The notes under the pieces are model-generated. The model did no database searches and was not told the DNA's origin. It saw nothing but the letters and a program-made list of their open reading frames with translations. Made by a program: the position numbers and the translations under genes. Of a stretch of 64,000 nt of DNA, positions 17,720 through 25,334 are shown one piece after another (position 1 is the stretch's first letter; every line of letters starts with the position of its first letter). The stretch comes from Humibacter sp035547335 (lineage in GTDB: Bacteria; Actinomycetota; Actinomycetes; Actinomycetales; Microbacteriaceae), in the NCBI RefSeq assembly GCF_035547335.1, contig NZ_DASZVF010000067.1, positions 62,001 through 126,000 on the forward strand. The letters are read 5' to 3'.

Positions 17720-19192
17720 CTAGGCGAGAAGCAGCGCGACGAGGGGCGCGGGAACGGCCCAGACATCCCCTTCCAGGTCGAGCACCGACTTCGTCGCCAT
17801 GATGCCCCGGCCGTACTTGCCGTCGATGACGCGTGCCTCACCGCGCCAGCCGGTGTCGACCCATTTGCTCTCGATCGGCACCGTGGTGGCGTGCGCGCCG
17901 GCGAGCGGAACGCGCACGGGTGCGAAGTCCACCTCGTTGTTCGATTCCGTTCGCGCGTAGCCCACCGAGTCGTCGGAGAGCCACCGGCCCTCATCCAGCG
18001 CCTCGATCGCTCGGGCCAGCGTGATGCCGATCGCCGACTCCGTGAGGCGGGTGAAGTCCGGCGTCGGCAGGCCGGGGCTCACGATGGTCGGGATCCAGGC
18101 GAGCAGCGGATCGGACAGGTACAGCTTGTAGTGCGCGCCGACCACACGGTCGCCCTGCTCGCGCACCTGATTGCAGCGCAGCGCGGCGTGCGTGCTGATC
18201 AGGCGATCAACGCGTGCGGTGAAGGTGGGACGACTGGAGTATCCGAGATCCTGCGCCGTCGTCGTGAGGTTGATCGGACTGCTCATGCGGTCGCTGATGC
18301 CGCGCAACAGGGTCGTCGTGGTGTTCGTGGGGGCATCCGGGTCGACATCGCGGCGGAGCCATGCGTGCAGGTCGCGGGCGTACCCGTCCGAGACGGCGCC
18401 GGCGCGCGTGTGCTCGAAGACCGCACGCGGGAAGCCGCCGCACGTGAGGTAGTCCTGCCAGGCGAGATCGAGGTCGTCCACGACGAACTGCACCTCGTCG
18501 AGCGCGGCGCGGACGTGCTCGCTCTGCAGCTCGGCAGGGTTCACCACGGGCACGACGGGCAGGCCCGGATACGCCGCGGTGAGAAAATCCCGGAACGTCA
18601 TGGGCAGTAGCTGCCTGATGCGGTGCGAGCCGCTGGATCCGGCGCGACCGGCGAGCAGATTGCCCTGGATGTCTTCGGACTGCGCCCACCTGCTGCCGGT
18701 GACCACGACGGTGTCGTCCCCGAACGCGGTGGTGTCCCTGGCCAGCTTGAGGACGCTGGTCCAGCCGCTGACCATGCTGATCTCGTCGAACAGCCAGACC
18801 CGAGGTCGCGGCTTGGGCTGATCCACAGAGCGCGTGAGCATCCGGGCGAGCGTCAGCGTGCGGGTCACGTCGCGGCTGCGCATCGTGTCGCACGGCACGT
18901 AGACGACCTGTCTCGGGTCGAGCCCGGGCAGCGTGCAGAGGTTCGCGGCGGCATCCAGGAGCGCCACCGACTTGCCGATGCGGCGCGGCCCGGTCAGAAC
19001 GACGAGCCGGCCGTCCGGCTCGGTGCTGGCGACGTCGTCGAGGATGCCTGCACGGTAGCCGAGCTCGTAGCGCGTGCGCTCGCGCAGCGTGCGATTGCCG
19101 GCCACCCATGCGGTCGGATCGGCGCCGCGTGCGGCGGCCGTCCACCACGGGTTGCTCTCGGTCAGCAGTCGCCTGAGCTCGTCGTCGCGCAT
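17720..19192 (-). CDS. AAA ATPase with DUF4143 C-terminal domain
   Basis: The protein has 490 residues. The ATPase half shows a P-loop (TGPRRIGKSVALL) and a Walker B-like stretch (RVWLFDEISMV) followed by a sensor (VVVTGSRW). The C-terminal half (from about 330) holds a winged-helix-like segment and a DUF4143/nuclease-like domain (ESNNEVDFAPVRV, VPIESKWVD). The E-x-D and E-x-K pair suggests a PD-(D/E)XK nuclease remnant. Such proteins are widespread and of unknown role; links to defence or toxin-antitoxin function have been suggested for the class. The ATG at 19192 is chosen, and a longer frame to 19285 lacks support. Confidence 0.75.
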   Translation of the reverse strand: MRDDELRRLLTESNPWWTAAARGADPTAWVAGNRTLRERTRYELGYRAGILDDVASTEPDGRLVVLTGPRRIGKSVALLDAAANLCTLPGLDPRQVVYVPCDTMRSRDVTRTLTLARMLTRSVDQPKPRPRVWLFDEISMVSGWTSVLKLARDTTAFGDDTVVVTGSRWAQSEDIQGNLLAGRAGSSGSHRIRQLLPMTFRDFLTAAYPGLPVVPVVNPAELQSEHVRAALDEVQFVVDDLDLAWQDYLTCGGFPRAVFEHTRAGAVSDGYARDLHAWLRRDVDPDAPTNTTTTLLRGISDRMSSPINLTTTAQDLGYSSRPTFTARVDRLISTHAALRCNQVREQGDRVVGAHYKLYLSDPLLAWIPTIVSPGLPTPDFTRLTESAIGITLARAIEALDEGRWLSDDSVGYARTESNNEVDFAPVRVPLAGAHATTVPIESKWVDTGWRGEARVIDGKYGRGIMATKSVLDLEGDVWAVPAPLVALLLA

Positions 19193-19243
19193 CGCGTCAC
19201 GGTAGCGCTCTCCTCGCGCCACCGTGCGGCGAACCGCCGTGCT

Positions 19244-19379
19244 CTTGCCAGAAGGAGAGCAGTCTGGGCCTGTGCGGCTTGCCAAAGAGGGAGTAGTGTC
19301 GCGGGCCCAACCTTGCCAGAACCCGGGCGGTATCGGTTCGTTGTGCTTGCCAAAGCGGGAGGTGTCGCCCCTTCGGCGA
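19244..19379. repeat. Four tandem 34-bp units upstream of the AAA ATPase gene
   Basis: CTTGCCA starts at 19244, 19278, 19312 and 19346, an exact 34-bp period. Units 2 and 4 continue AAG.GGGAG and units 1 and 3 continue GAA, so two subtypes alternate. The array lies between the start of the leftward ATPase gene and the end of the leftward kinase gene, where the ATPase promoter must be. Confidence 0.8.
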
Positions 19380-19481
19380 GGCGGCTGGCGTCTGCTGGAC
19401 AGGTTTGCCGGCGCGGAGAGGGTGCCGCGCCGTCCGTTTCGCGGACGCTGCAGCCACGCCGCCGCTAGCGCACGCGGAGTG

Positions 19482-21212
19482 CTAGTCGTTCGCGGCTTCG
19501 GCGCCCGGCTCGACCAGCGGGAGGCTCACACGGAACGTGGCACCACCGCCCGGCGTCTCGACCACGTCGACGGTGCCGTGGTGCGCGACCACGATGGATG
19601 CGACGATCGCGAGCCCGAGCCCGCTGCCGCCCGTCTCGCGAGTGCGTGACGTGTCGGCCCGCCAGAACCGCTGGAAGATCTTCTCCCTGATCTGCGGCGG
19701 AACGCCCTCGCCATGATCGATGACGGAGAGCACGGCCACGTGCTGGTCGGGATCGACGGAGACGCCGATCTCGAGCGGGCTTCCCGCAGGCGTGTATCGA
19801 ACGGCGTTGCCGATCAGGTTGGCGAGCACCTGCCGAAGCTTGTTCTCGTCGGCCATCACGAGCGGCCGCACCGTCGGCGTCTCCGGGATGTCCGCGAGCT
19901 CCAGCGGCACGGTCTCGAGGCCCGGCTCGGTCTTGCGCTGACGACGACGGAGCCTGGCGAGCGTCGCGCCGGCGAATCCGATCGGTCCGGTGGCGTTGCG
20001 CGACCGCTGTGCGGGGCCGCGGGAGCCGGATGCCTGCTCCTCCGCTTCCTCGTCGGCCTGCGCATCCGCAGCGGCCTCCGCGGCCGACGGTCCCGGCGGA
20101 GGCGGCGGGAGAGGGGGCAGCGACAGCACGACCGAGACGGTGCGATCCGGGTTGCCGGCGTTGGCATCCAGTGCCGCGTCGTGCGCGAGGGGGACGAGGT
20201 CGACGAGCGTCAGCGTGAGTGGCCTGGTCTGATCCAGTCGTGCGAGCTCCAGCAGGTCCTCGACCAGGAGGCCCATGCGAACGGCCTCCTTCTCGATGCG
20301 GTCCATGGCCTGGGCGATCTCGTCGGGCGTCTGCAGGGCGCCCATCCGGTAGAGCTCCGCGTAACCCCGCACCGACACGAGCGGTGTGCGCAACTCGTGG
20401 CTGGCATCCCCGACGAAGCGCCGCATCTGATCGATCGTGCGTGCGCGGTCTTTGAAGGCCTGGTCGATGCGGTTGAGCATCGTGTTCAGCGAACGGTTCA
20501 ACCTTCCGACCTCGGTGTTCGGGGTCGCACCGCCGAGCCGCTGGCTGAAATCGCCGTCGGCGATCTCGGCCGCCGTGCGCTCGACTTCGCGTAGCGGCCG
20601 GAACGTGGTGGTGACGAGCGCCCTGGTCAGGAAGGCACCGATGATGACGACGATGACCCCGAAGCTGAAGAAGATGGACAGGTAGCTCGCCAGCGTGATG
20701 TCCAGTGGCGACGTGGAGACGGCGATCAGCGCCGTGCCGTACGTGGGCGTCGCGCTCTGCAGCTGGACGACGGCGCACACGCTGCGGAAGTTGCTGAGGC
20801 CGTCACGGCTCTGCAGCCACGCGGCGCTGCGGTTCGCGCAGGCGGCACCCTCGTCGAGCGTGAGGTGCGCGGGTACGGCCGGCTTCTTGCCGTCCGGCAC
20901 CGAGCTCCAGTTCTGAGCGAGCAGCGATCCGTCGGCGCCGTACAGCGCGACGTAGAAGCTGGCGGTGTTGTTCTGCCCGATGACCGGACCCGTGCTCTTC
21001 TTGCCGTCGCTGGGCAGGATGGCGTTGATGCTGTCCGGCTGGGAGGCGATGGCCTCCAGCTGCTGGTCGAACAGGTTGATGAGCACCGGCTTGAACAGCA
21101 GCATCGTTCCGAGGCCGGCCACCAGCAGGCCGAACGTGAGCACGAGCACCGTGACGCCCGTGATCTTCGTGCGAAGCGAGATCGAGTTCCACCGATCGAA
21201 CACCGTGCTCAT
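19482..21212 (-). CDS. Membrane sensor histidine kinase (second two-component system)
   Basis: The protein has 576 residues. Membrane helices at about 16-40 and 176-199 flank an extracytoplasmic sensor domain of about 135 residues with three Cys (AACANR, VCAVV). Next come a HAMP domain (from about 200), the dimerisation helix with phospho-acceptor His272 (DASHELRTPLVSVRGYAEL) and an ATP-binding domain (DENKLRQVLANLIGNAVRYTP, VIDHGEGVP, GGSGLGLAIV). Between the His box and the ATP domain lies an unusual Pro/Ala/Glu-rich insert of about 80 residues (PPLPPPPPGPSAAEAAADAQ onward). It is co-oriented with its regulator upstream. Confidence 0.88.
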   Translation of the reverse strand: MSTVFDRWNSISLRTKITGVTVLVLTFGLLVAGLGTMLLFKPVLINLFDQQLEAIASQPDSINAILPSDGKKSTGPVIGQNNTASFYVALYGADGSLLAQNWSSVPDGKKPAVPAHLTLDEGAACANRSAAWLQSRDGLSNFRSVCAVVQLQSATPTYGTALIAVSTSPLDITLASYLSIFFSFGVIVVIIGAFLTRALVTTTFRPLREVERTAAEIADGDFSQRLGGATPNTEVGRLNRSLNTMLNRIDQAFKDRARTIDQMRRFVGDASHELRTPLVSVRGYAELYRMGALQTPDEIAQAMDRIEKEAVRMGLLVEDLLELARLDQTRPLTLTLVDLVPLAHDAALDANAGNPDRTVSVVLSLPPLPPPPPGPSAAEAAADAQADEEAEEQASGSRGPAQRSRNATGPIGFAGATLARLRRRQRKTEPGLETVPLELADIPETPTVRPLVMADENKLRQVLANLIGNAVRYTPAGSPLEIGVSVDPDQHVAVLSVIDHGEGVPPQIREKIFQRFWRADTSRTRETGGSGLGLAIVASIVVAHHGTVDVVETPGGGATFRVSLPLVEPGAEAAND

Positions 21213-21296
21213 CGGCGCTGCGTTCTCGGCGGCAGGGCTGGCATCACAGGATGGGAGCCTAGGCGGTCAAGCTGGGCGAAGCCGTGCGCGGCGTTC

Positions 21297-21989
21297 TCAG
21301 ACCTTCGCGGCCTTGAGCATGTAGCCGAAACCGCGCTTCGTCTGGATGAGCGGCTCGCTGGAGTGCGCGTCGACCTTGCGGCGAAGGTAGGAGATGTAGC
21401 TCTCGACGATGCCGGCATCCCCATTGAAGTCGTACTCCCACACGTGGTCGAGGATCTGCGCCTTCGACAGCACCCGGTTCGGGTTGAGCATGAGGTAGCG
21501 CAGAAGCTTGAACTCGGTGGGGGAGAGTTCGATCGCGGTGTCGCCGACGAACACCTCGTGCGTGTCCTGGTCCATCGTGAGCTCGCCGGCGCGGATGATC
21601 GCGTCGTCGTCGGCCTGCATGGTGCGGCGCAGGATGGCCTTGATGCGCGCCACGATCTCATCGAGGCTGAACGGCTTGGTGACGTAGTCGTCGCCGCCCA
21701 CCGTGAGGCCCGTGATCTTGTCCTCCGTGTCGTCCTTCGCGGTGAGGAACAGGATCGGCGCCGTGTATCCGGCGCCCCGCAGCCGCTTCGTGACCCCGAA
21801 CCCGTTCATGTCGGGGAGCATGACATCGAGGATGATGAGGTCGGGCTCCTCCTCCAGCACCGCGCTGATCGCCTGGGCGCCGTTGCCGACGGCTCGCACC
21901 GCGAACCCGGCGAATCGAAGACTGGTGGTGAGGAGGTCGCGGATGTTCGGCTCGTCGTCGACGATGAGGATGCGGGGTCCGGTGCTCAT
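21297..21989 (-). CDS. OmpR-family response regulator
   Basis: The protein has 230 residues: a receiver domain (VDDEPN pocket, phospho-acceptor Asp55 in LIILDVMLP, Lys in VTKPFS) and a winged-helix output domain (LSPTEFKLLRYLMLNPNRVLSKAQILDHVW, VESYISYLRRKVD, TKRGFGYML). The ATG at 21989 is chosen, and the longer upstream frame is not receiver-like. It pairs with the kinase gene 84 bases downstream. The sequence resembles the PrrA/TcrA group of actinobacteria. The signal is unknown. Confidence 0.88.
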   Translation of the reverse strand: MSTGPRILIVDDEPNIRDLLTTSLRFAGFAVRAVGNGAQAISAVLEEEPDLIILDVMLPDMNGFGVTKRLRGAGYTAPILFLTAKDDTEDKITGLTVGGDDYVTKPFSLDEIVARIKAILRRTMQADDDAIIRAGELTMDQDTHEVFVGDTAIELSPTEFKLLRYLMLNPNRVLSKAQILDHVWEYDFNGDAGIVESYISYLRRKVDAHSSEPLIQTKRGFGYMLKAAKV

Positions 21990-22190
21990 GCGCCCAGTCT
22001 CTGCGCGTTGGCTGGGATCTTTCTGTGAGTCTGTCGTACGGCATCCGCTGGCTGCGCGTGTGCGAGCAGGGGGTGCCCTTAGCGGTAATCGTGCACAGCG
22101 CGAAGGGATTGCACGACGGAGGGCCCGCTGTTGAAGAATCGAGGCAGGCGAATAGCCGACCGGCATGCGTCCGGCACGGAAGGGGTTGCG

Positions 22191-23426
22191 ATGTCCACAC
22201 CGGAATTCGTCATCGTGGGAGGCGGCCTCGCGGCGGGGACCGCCGCCGTGACGCTGCGTGAGGAGGGCTACGACGGCCACCTCACCCTGATCGTGGCAGA
22301 GGCGCACAAGCCCTACATCCGGCCGCCGCTGTCGAAGGGATATCTCGCGGAGCTCGACGAGTCCGAGCTGTGGGTGCAGCAGGACGACTGGTGGCGCGAC
22401 CACGACGTCGAGGTGCGCACCGGGCAGCACGCTCGCACCCTGAACCTGCGGGGCAGGAGCGTCGAGCTGGAGGGCGGCGGCAGCGTCCCGTTCGACCGCC
22501 TGCTCATCGCGACGGGTGCCACGCCCAAGAAGCTCGACGTGCCCGGCGGCGATGCCGACGGCATCCACTATCTGCGCACGATCGAGGACTCCCGCGGCAT
22601 CCGCGAGGCGACGGAGGACGGCGAGAAGAAGGTCGTGGTCGTGGGATCGGGATGGATCGGCATGGAGGTCGCCGCGACCGTCAGAGGCTTCGGCAACGAG
22701 GTGACGGTGGTCTCGCACGCCAAGGTGCCGCTCTCGACGGCCCTGGGGGACGAGCTAGGCGAGGTGTTCGCCCAGCTGCACCTCGACCATGGCGTTCGGC
22801 TGATCCGCGGAGCCGGTGTCGAGGGATTCGGGGTCTCGGATGGACGCGTGACCAGCGTGCGGTACGACGGCGGCGAGGTCGAAGCGGATGTCGTCGTGGT
22901 GGGCACGGGCATCCAGCCGCTCGTGCGCATCGCGCAGGACGCCGGCCTGCAGACCGAGAAGGGCATCCTCGTCGACGCCGGGATGCGCACGGGAGTGGAC
23001 GGCGTCTTCGCCGTCGGCGACGCGGCCGACCCGATGCATCCGGTCGTCGGCCAGCGGCTGCGCAGCGAGCACTGGGCGAACGCGATCGGCACGGGCCGCA
23101 CGGCCGCCCTCAACATGCTCGACCGCGGCGTGGAGTACGACGACGTTCCGTACTTCTACACCGACCAGTTCGACCTGGGTATGGAGTACTCCGGGTACCG
23201 GCCGCTGATGGAAGACGCCCACGTCGTGTACCGCGGGGATGTTCCCGGTCGCGAGTTCGTGTCGTTCTGGGTGACTCCGGACGGCCGGGTGGTGGCCGGC
23301 ATGAACGTCAACGTGTGGGACGTGAACGAGGACGTCCAGGCGCTGATCCGCGCCGCGCGTCCCGTCGACGAGAGCCGTCTGGCCGATCCGAGCGTTCCAC
23401 TCGGCGACCTCGTGGCGGGCGCGTGA
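22191..23426 (+). CDS. FAD-dependent NAD(P)H oxidoreductase (ferredoxin-reductase type)
   Basis: The protein has 411 residues. Two dinucleotide-binding folds are visible: the FAD site (FVIVGGGLAAGTAA, residues about 6-19) and the NAD(P) site (VVVVGSGWIGMEVAATV). The FAD-closing motif (VDGVFAVGDAAD) and a C-terminal reductase-partner domain (FDLGMEYSGY) follow. The family passes electrons from NAD(P)H to a ferredoxin, rubredoxin or P450 partner; none is adjacent. GGAAGGGG lies before the ATG. The stop overlaps the GTG start of the dihydropteroate-synthase homologue (GTGA). Confidence 0.88.
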   Translation: MSTPEFVIVGGGLAAGTAAVTLREEGYDGHLTLIVAEAHKPYIRPPLSKGYLAELDESELWVQQDDWWRDHDVEVRTGQHARTLNLRGRSVELEGGGSVPFDRLLIATGATPKKLDVPGGDADGIHYLRTIEDSRGIREATEDGEKKVVVVGSGWIGMEVAATVRGFGNEVTVVSHAKVPLSTALGDELGEVFAQLHLDHGVRLIRGAGVEGFGVSDGRVTSVRYDGGEVEADVVVVGTGIQPLVRIAQDAGLQTEKGILVDAGMRTGVDGVFAVGDAADPMHPVVGQRLRSEHWANAIGTGRTAALNMLDRGVEYDDVPYFYTDQFDLGMEYSGYRPLMEDAHVVYRGDVPGREFVSFWVTPDGRVVAGMNVNVWDVNEDVQALIRAARPVDESRLADPSVPLGDLVAGA

Positions 23427-24328
23427 GCGTCTACCTGCCGCCGCTGCGCTCGCCGCAGCGCACGATCGGCGCGCACACCTTCGACTTCTCTCAGCGAGTC
23501 GCTGTGATGGCCGTCGTCAACCGCACGCCCGACTCGTTCTACGACCGCGGCGCGACGTTCGCTCTGGATGCCGCGGTGCGTGCGTGCCTCACGGCGGTGG
23601 AGCACGGGGCCGACTGGATCGATGTCGGCGGGGTGCCGTTCAAGCCGGGGCCGGCTCTTCCGGTAGAGGAGGAGATCGCGCGCGTCGTCCCGGTGGTGGA
23701 GGCTCTGCGGCGTGAGTCCGACGTCGTCATCTCGGTGGACACATTCGAGCCCGAGGTGGCCAGACACGCCATCGTGGCGGGGGCCGACGTGATCAACGAC
23801 ACCACGGGCATCCACGATCCGGCACTCGCGGAGGCGGTCGTCGACAGCGACGCGACGCTCGTCATCACGCACAGCCTTGCCGAGCCGCGCACGGTCTATC
23901 CGCGACCGCAGTACGACGACGTGGTGGGCGAGGTGATCGCGTTCCTCAGCGAGCGGGTCGAGCTGGCGGTCTCCATCGGCATCCCGGAGTCGCGGATCGT
24001 GATCGACCCCGGCCACGACCTGAACAAGAACACGCTCCACACCCTCGAGCTCACGAGACGGTTCGACGAGATCGCGGCGCTCGGGCTGCCCGTGCTGGCG
24101 GCCGTCTCGAACAAGGACTTCATCGGCGAGACGCTCGATGTGGATCGCGCGGACCGGCTGGAAGGCTCGCTCGCCGCTGCCGTGTTCTGCGTCACACAGG
24201 GCGCCCGCATCGTGCGCATGCACAACGTGCGCGAGTCTGTGGCCGCCGTGCGGATGACGGAGGCGATTCTCGGTCTGCGGGAGCCGGCGTACCTCAAGCA
24301 CAACATGGGTGACTTCAATGAGGAGTGA
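23423..24328 (+). CDS. folP2: FolP2-type dihydropteroate synthase homologue
   Basis: The protein has 301 residues and the fold of dihydropteroate synthase (VVNRTPDSFYDRG, GADWIDVGG, VISVDTFEPEVARHA, VINDTTG, VIDPGHDLNKNTLHTL). The usual pterin/sulfonamide loop DVGGESTRPG is replaced by DVGGVPFKPG, and INDVSG reads INDTTG. The NRTPDSFYD and GHDLNKNT motifs are those of the mycobacterial FolP2 group, which lacks dihydropteroate synthase activity as far as I know. The real reaction is therefore open. It overlaps both neighbours, so it belongs to a three-gene operon with an FAD reductase and a RibD-like reductase. Confidence 0.82.
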   Translation: MSVYLPPLRSPQRTIGAHTFDFSQRVAVMAVVNRTPDSFYDRGATFALDAAVRACLTAVEHGADWIDVGGVPFKPGPALPVEEEIARVVPVVEALRRESDVVISVDTFEPEVARHAIVAGADVINDTTGIHDPALAEAVVDSDATLVITHSLAEPRTVYPRPQYDDVVGEVIAFLSERVELAVSIGIPESRIVIDPGHDLNKNTLHTLELTRRFDEIAALGLPVLAAVSNKDFIGETLDVDRADRLEGSLAAAVFCVTQGARIVRMHNVRESVAAVRMTEAILGLREPAYLKHNMGDFNEE

Positions 24329-25073
24329 ACGGCCCGCGATCGACGCGCTGTGGCCGTCGCCGGCGTCCGACCTCGACGACGTTGCGGTCATCGCGGGTTA
24401 CGAGGACGGCGTCTCGGATGCCTGGGTGCGCGTGAACTTCGTCTCGTCGATCGACGGGTCGGCCACCCAGGCCGGACGTTCCGGCGGTCTTTCGGATGCC
24501 GCAGACAAGCGCGTCTTCGCGCTGCTTCGCCGGCTGTGCGACGTCGTGCTCGTCGGAGCGGGCACCATCCGCGTCGAGGGATACGGCGGCATGCGCGTCG
24601 ACCCCGAGTCCGAAGCGTGGCGGAAGGCGAACGGCTTCGCCCCGCAGCCCACGCTCGCCATCGTCTCAGGCGCGGCCGACCTCGACCCCGGTAGCGACGT
24701 CTTCACGCAGGCACCCGTCCGGCCGATCGTGCTGACGACGGCCGCGGCGTCCGAGGAGCGAAAGAGCGCGCTCGAACAGGTGGCGGACGTGATCGTGTGC
24801 GGCGAGGCATCCCTCGACACGACGGCGGCCCTGAACGCTCTCGCCGACAGGGGGCTGCGCCGGGTGCACTGCGAGGGGGGACCGCACCTGTTCGGCACGT
24901 TCGTGGCGGAGCGCACGCTGGATGAGCTGTGCCTCACGGTCAGCCCGGTGCTGGAGGGCGGCCTCGGCAAGCGCATCATCGATGGGGCCCCGCAGCTGCC
25001 GCTCGACATGCGGCTCGCCCAGGTGCTGCGCTCGGACGACACGCTGCTGCTGCGGTACGTGCGCGAGCGCTGA
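24318..25073 (+). CDS. RibD C-terminal (DHFR-fold) reductase
   Basis: The protein has about 251 residues and matches the pyrimidine-reductase domain of RibD without the deaminase half. Visible are VNFVSSIDGSAT (substrate loop), VLVGAGTIRVEGYGG (NADPH side) and VHCEGGPHLFGTF. The family reduces aminopyrimidine ribitol compounds in riboflavin synthesis. In mycobacteria a homologue can substitute for dihydrofolate reductase when overexpressed. The ATG at 24318 overlaps the end of the folP2-like gene by 11 bases. This pairing of a DHPS homologue with a DHFR-fold protein points to pterin chemistry (inference). Confidence 0.82.
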   Translation: MRSERPAIDALWPSPASDLDDVAVIAGYEDGVSDAWVRVNFVSSIDGSATQAGRSGGLSDAADKRVFALLRRLCDVVLVGAGTIRVEGYGGMRVDPESEAWRKANGFAPQPTLAIVSGAADLDPGSDVFTQAPVRPIVLTTAAASEERKSALEQVADVIVCGEASLDTTAALNALADRGLRRVHCEGGPHLFGTFVAERTLDELCLTVSPVLEGGLGKRIIDGAPQLPLDMRLAQVLRSDDTLLLRYVRER

Positions 25074-25135
25074 GCCGGCCGCTCGCCGCCGAGGCATTCG
25101 TCTGCCGCCACTTGCCGGGCGCGTGTCACTGCGAA

Positions 25136-25175
25136 AACAGGCAGAATTACCGGGAACAGGCCGATTCTGCCTGTT
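25136..25175. repeat. Perfect 12-bp inverted repeat with an alternative nested hairpin
   Basis: AACAGGCAGAAT (25136-25147) and ATTCTGCCTGTT (25164-25175) are exact complements around a 16-base spacer. Within the spacer GGAACAGG can instead pair with CCTGTTCC, so two hairpins compete. It lies between two convergent genes (RibD-like and XPB), where a bidirectional terminator is plausible, but there is no T tract. Confidence 0.65.
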
Positions 25176-25334
25176 CCGGTGAGGAGAGCGCCTTCCTGCC
25201 TGTCTTCGAGAGCGCCAGAGCGGGTCGGAGCGGGAGCGCGCGAGCGGGCCGGAGCGCGTGAGCCGGAGGCGGGCGGATGCGCCGCGAGCGGTCCGGGTAC
25301 GGTGGCCGCGATCAGGCCGCGATCAGGCGGTGGA

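Noticed and set aside
17311..17994. Leftward 324-codon frame covering WXG100 plus the 28-bp repeats
   Set aside because: Only its last 96 codons are WXG100-like and have their own AGGAGG start; the rest translates the repeat array and the end of the ATPase gene.
22370..24328. 652-codon frame ending in the FolP2 homologue
   Set aside because: The upstream 351 codons lie out of frame within the FAD reductase gene; the GTG at 23423 is the sensible start.
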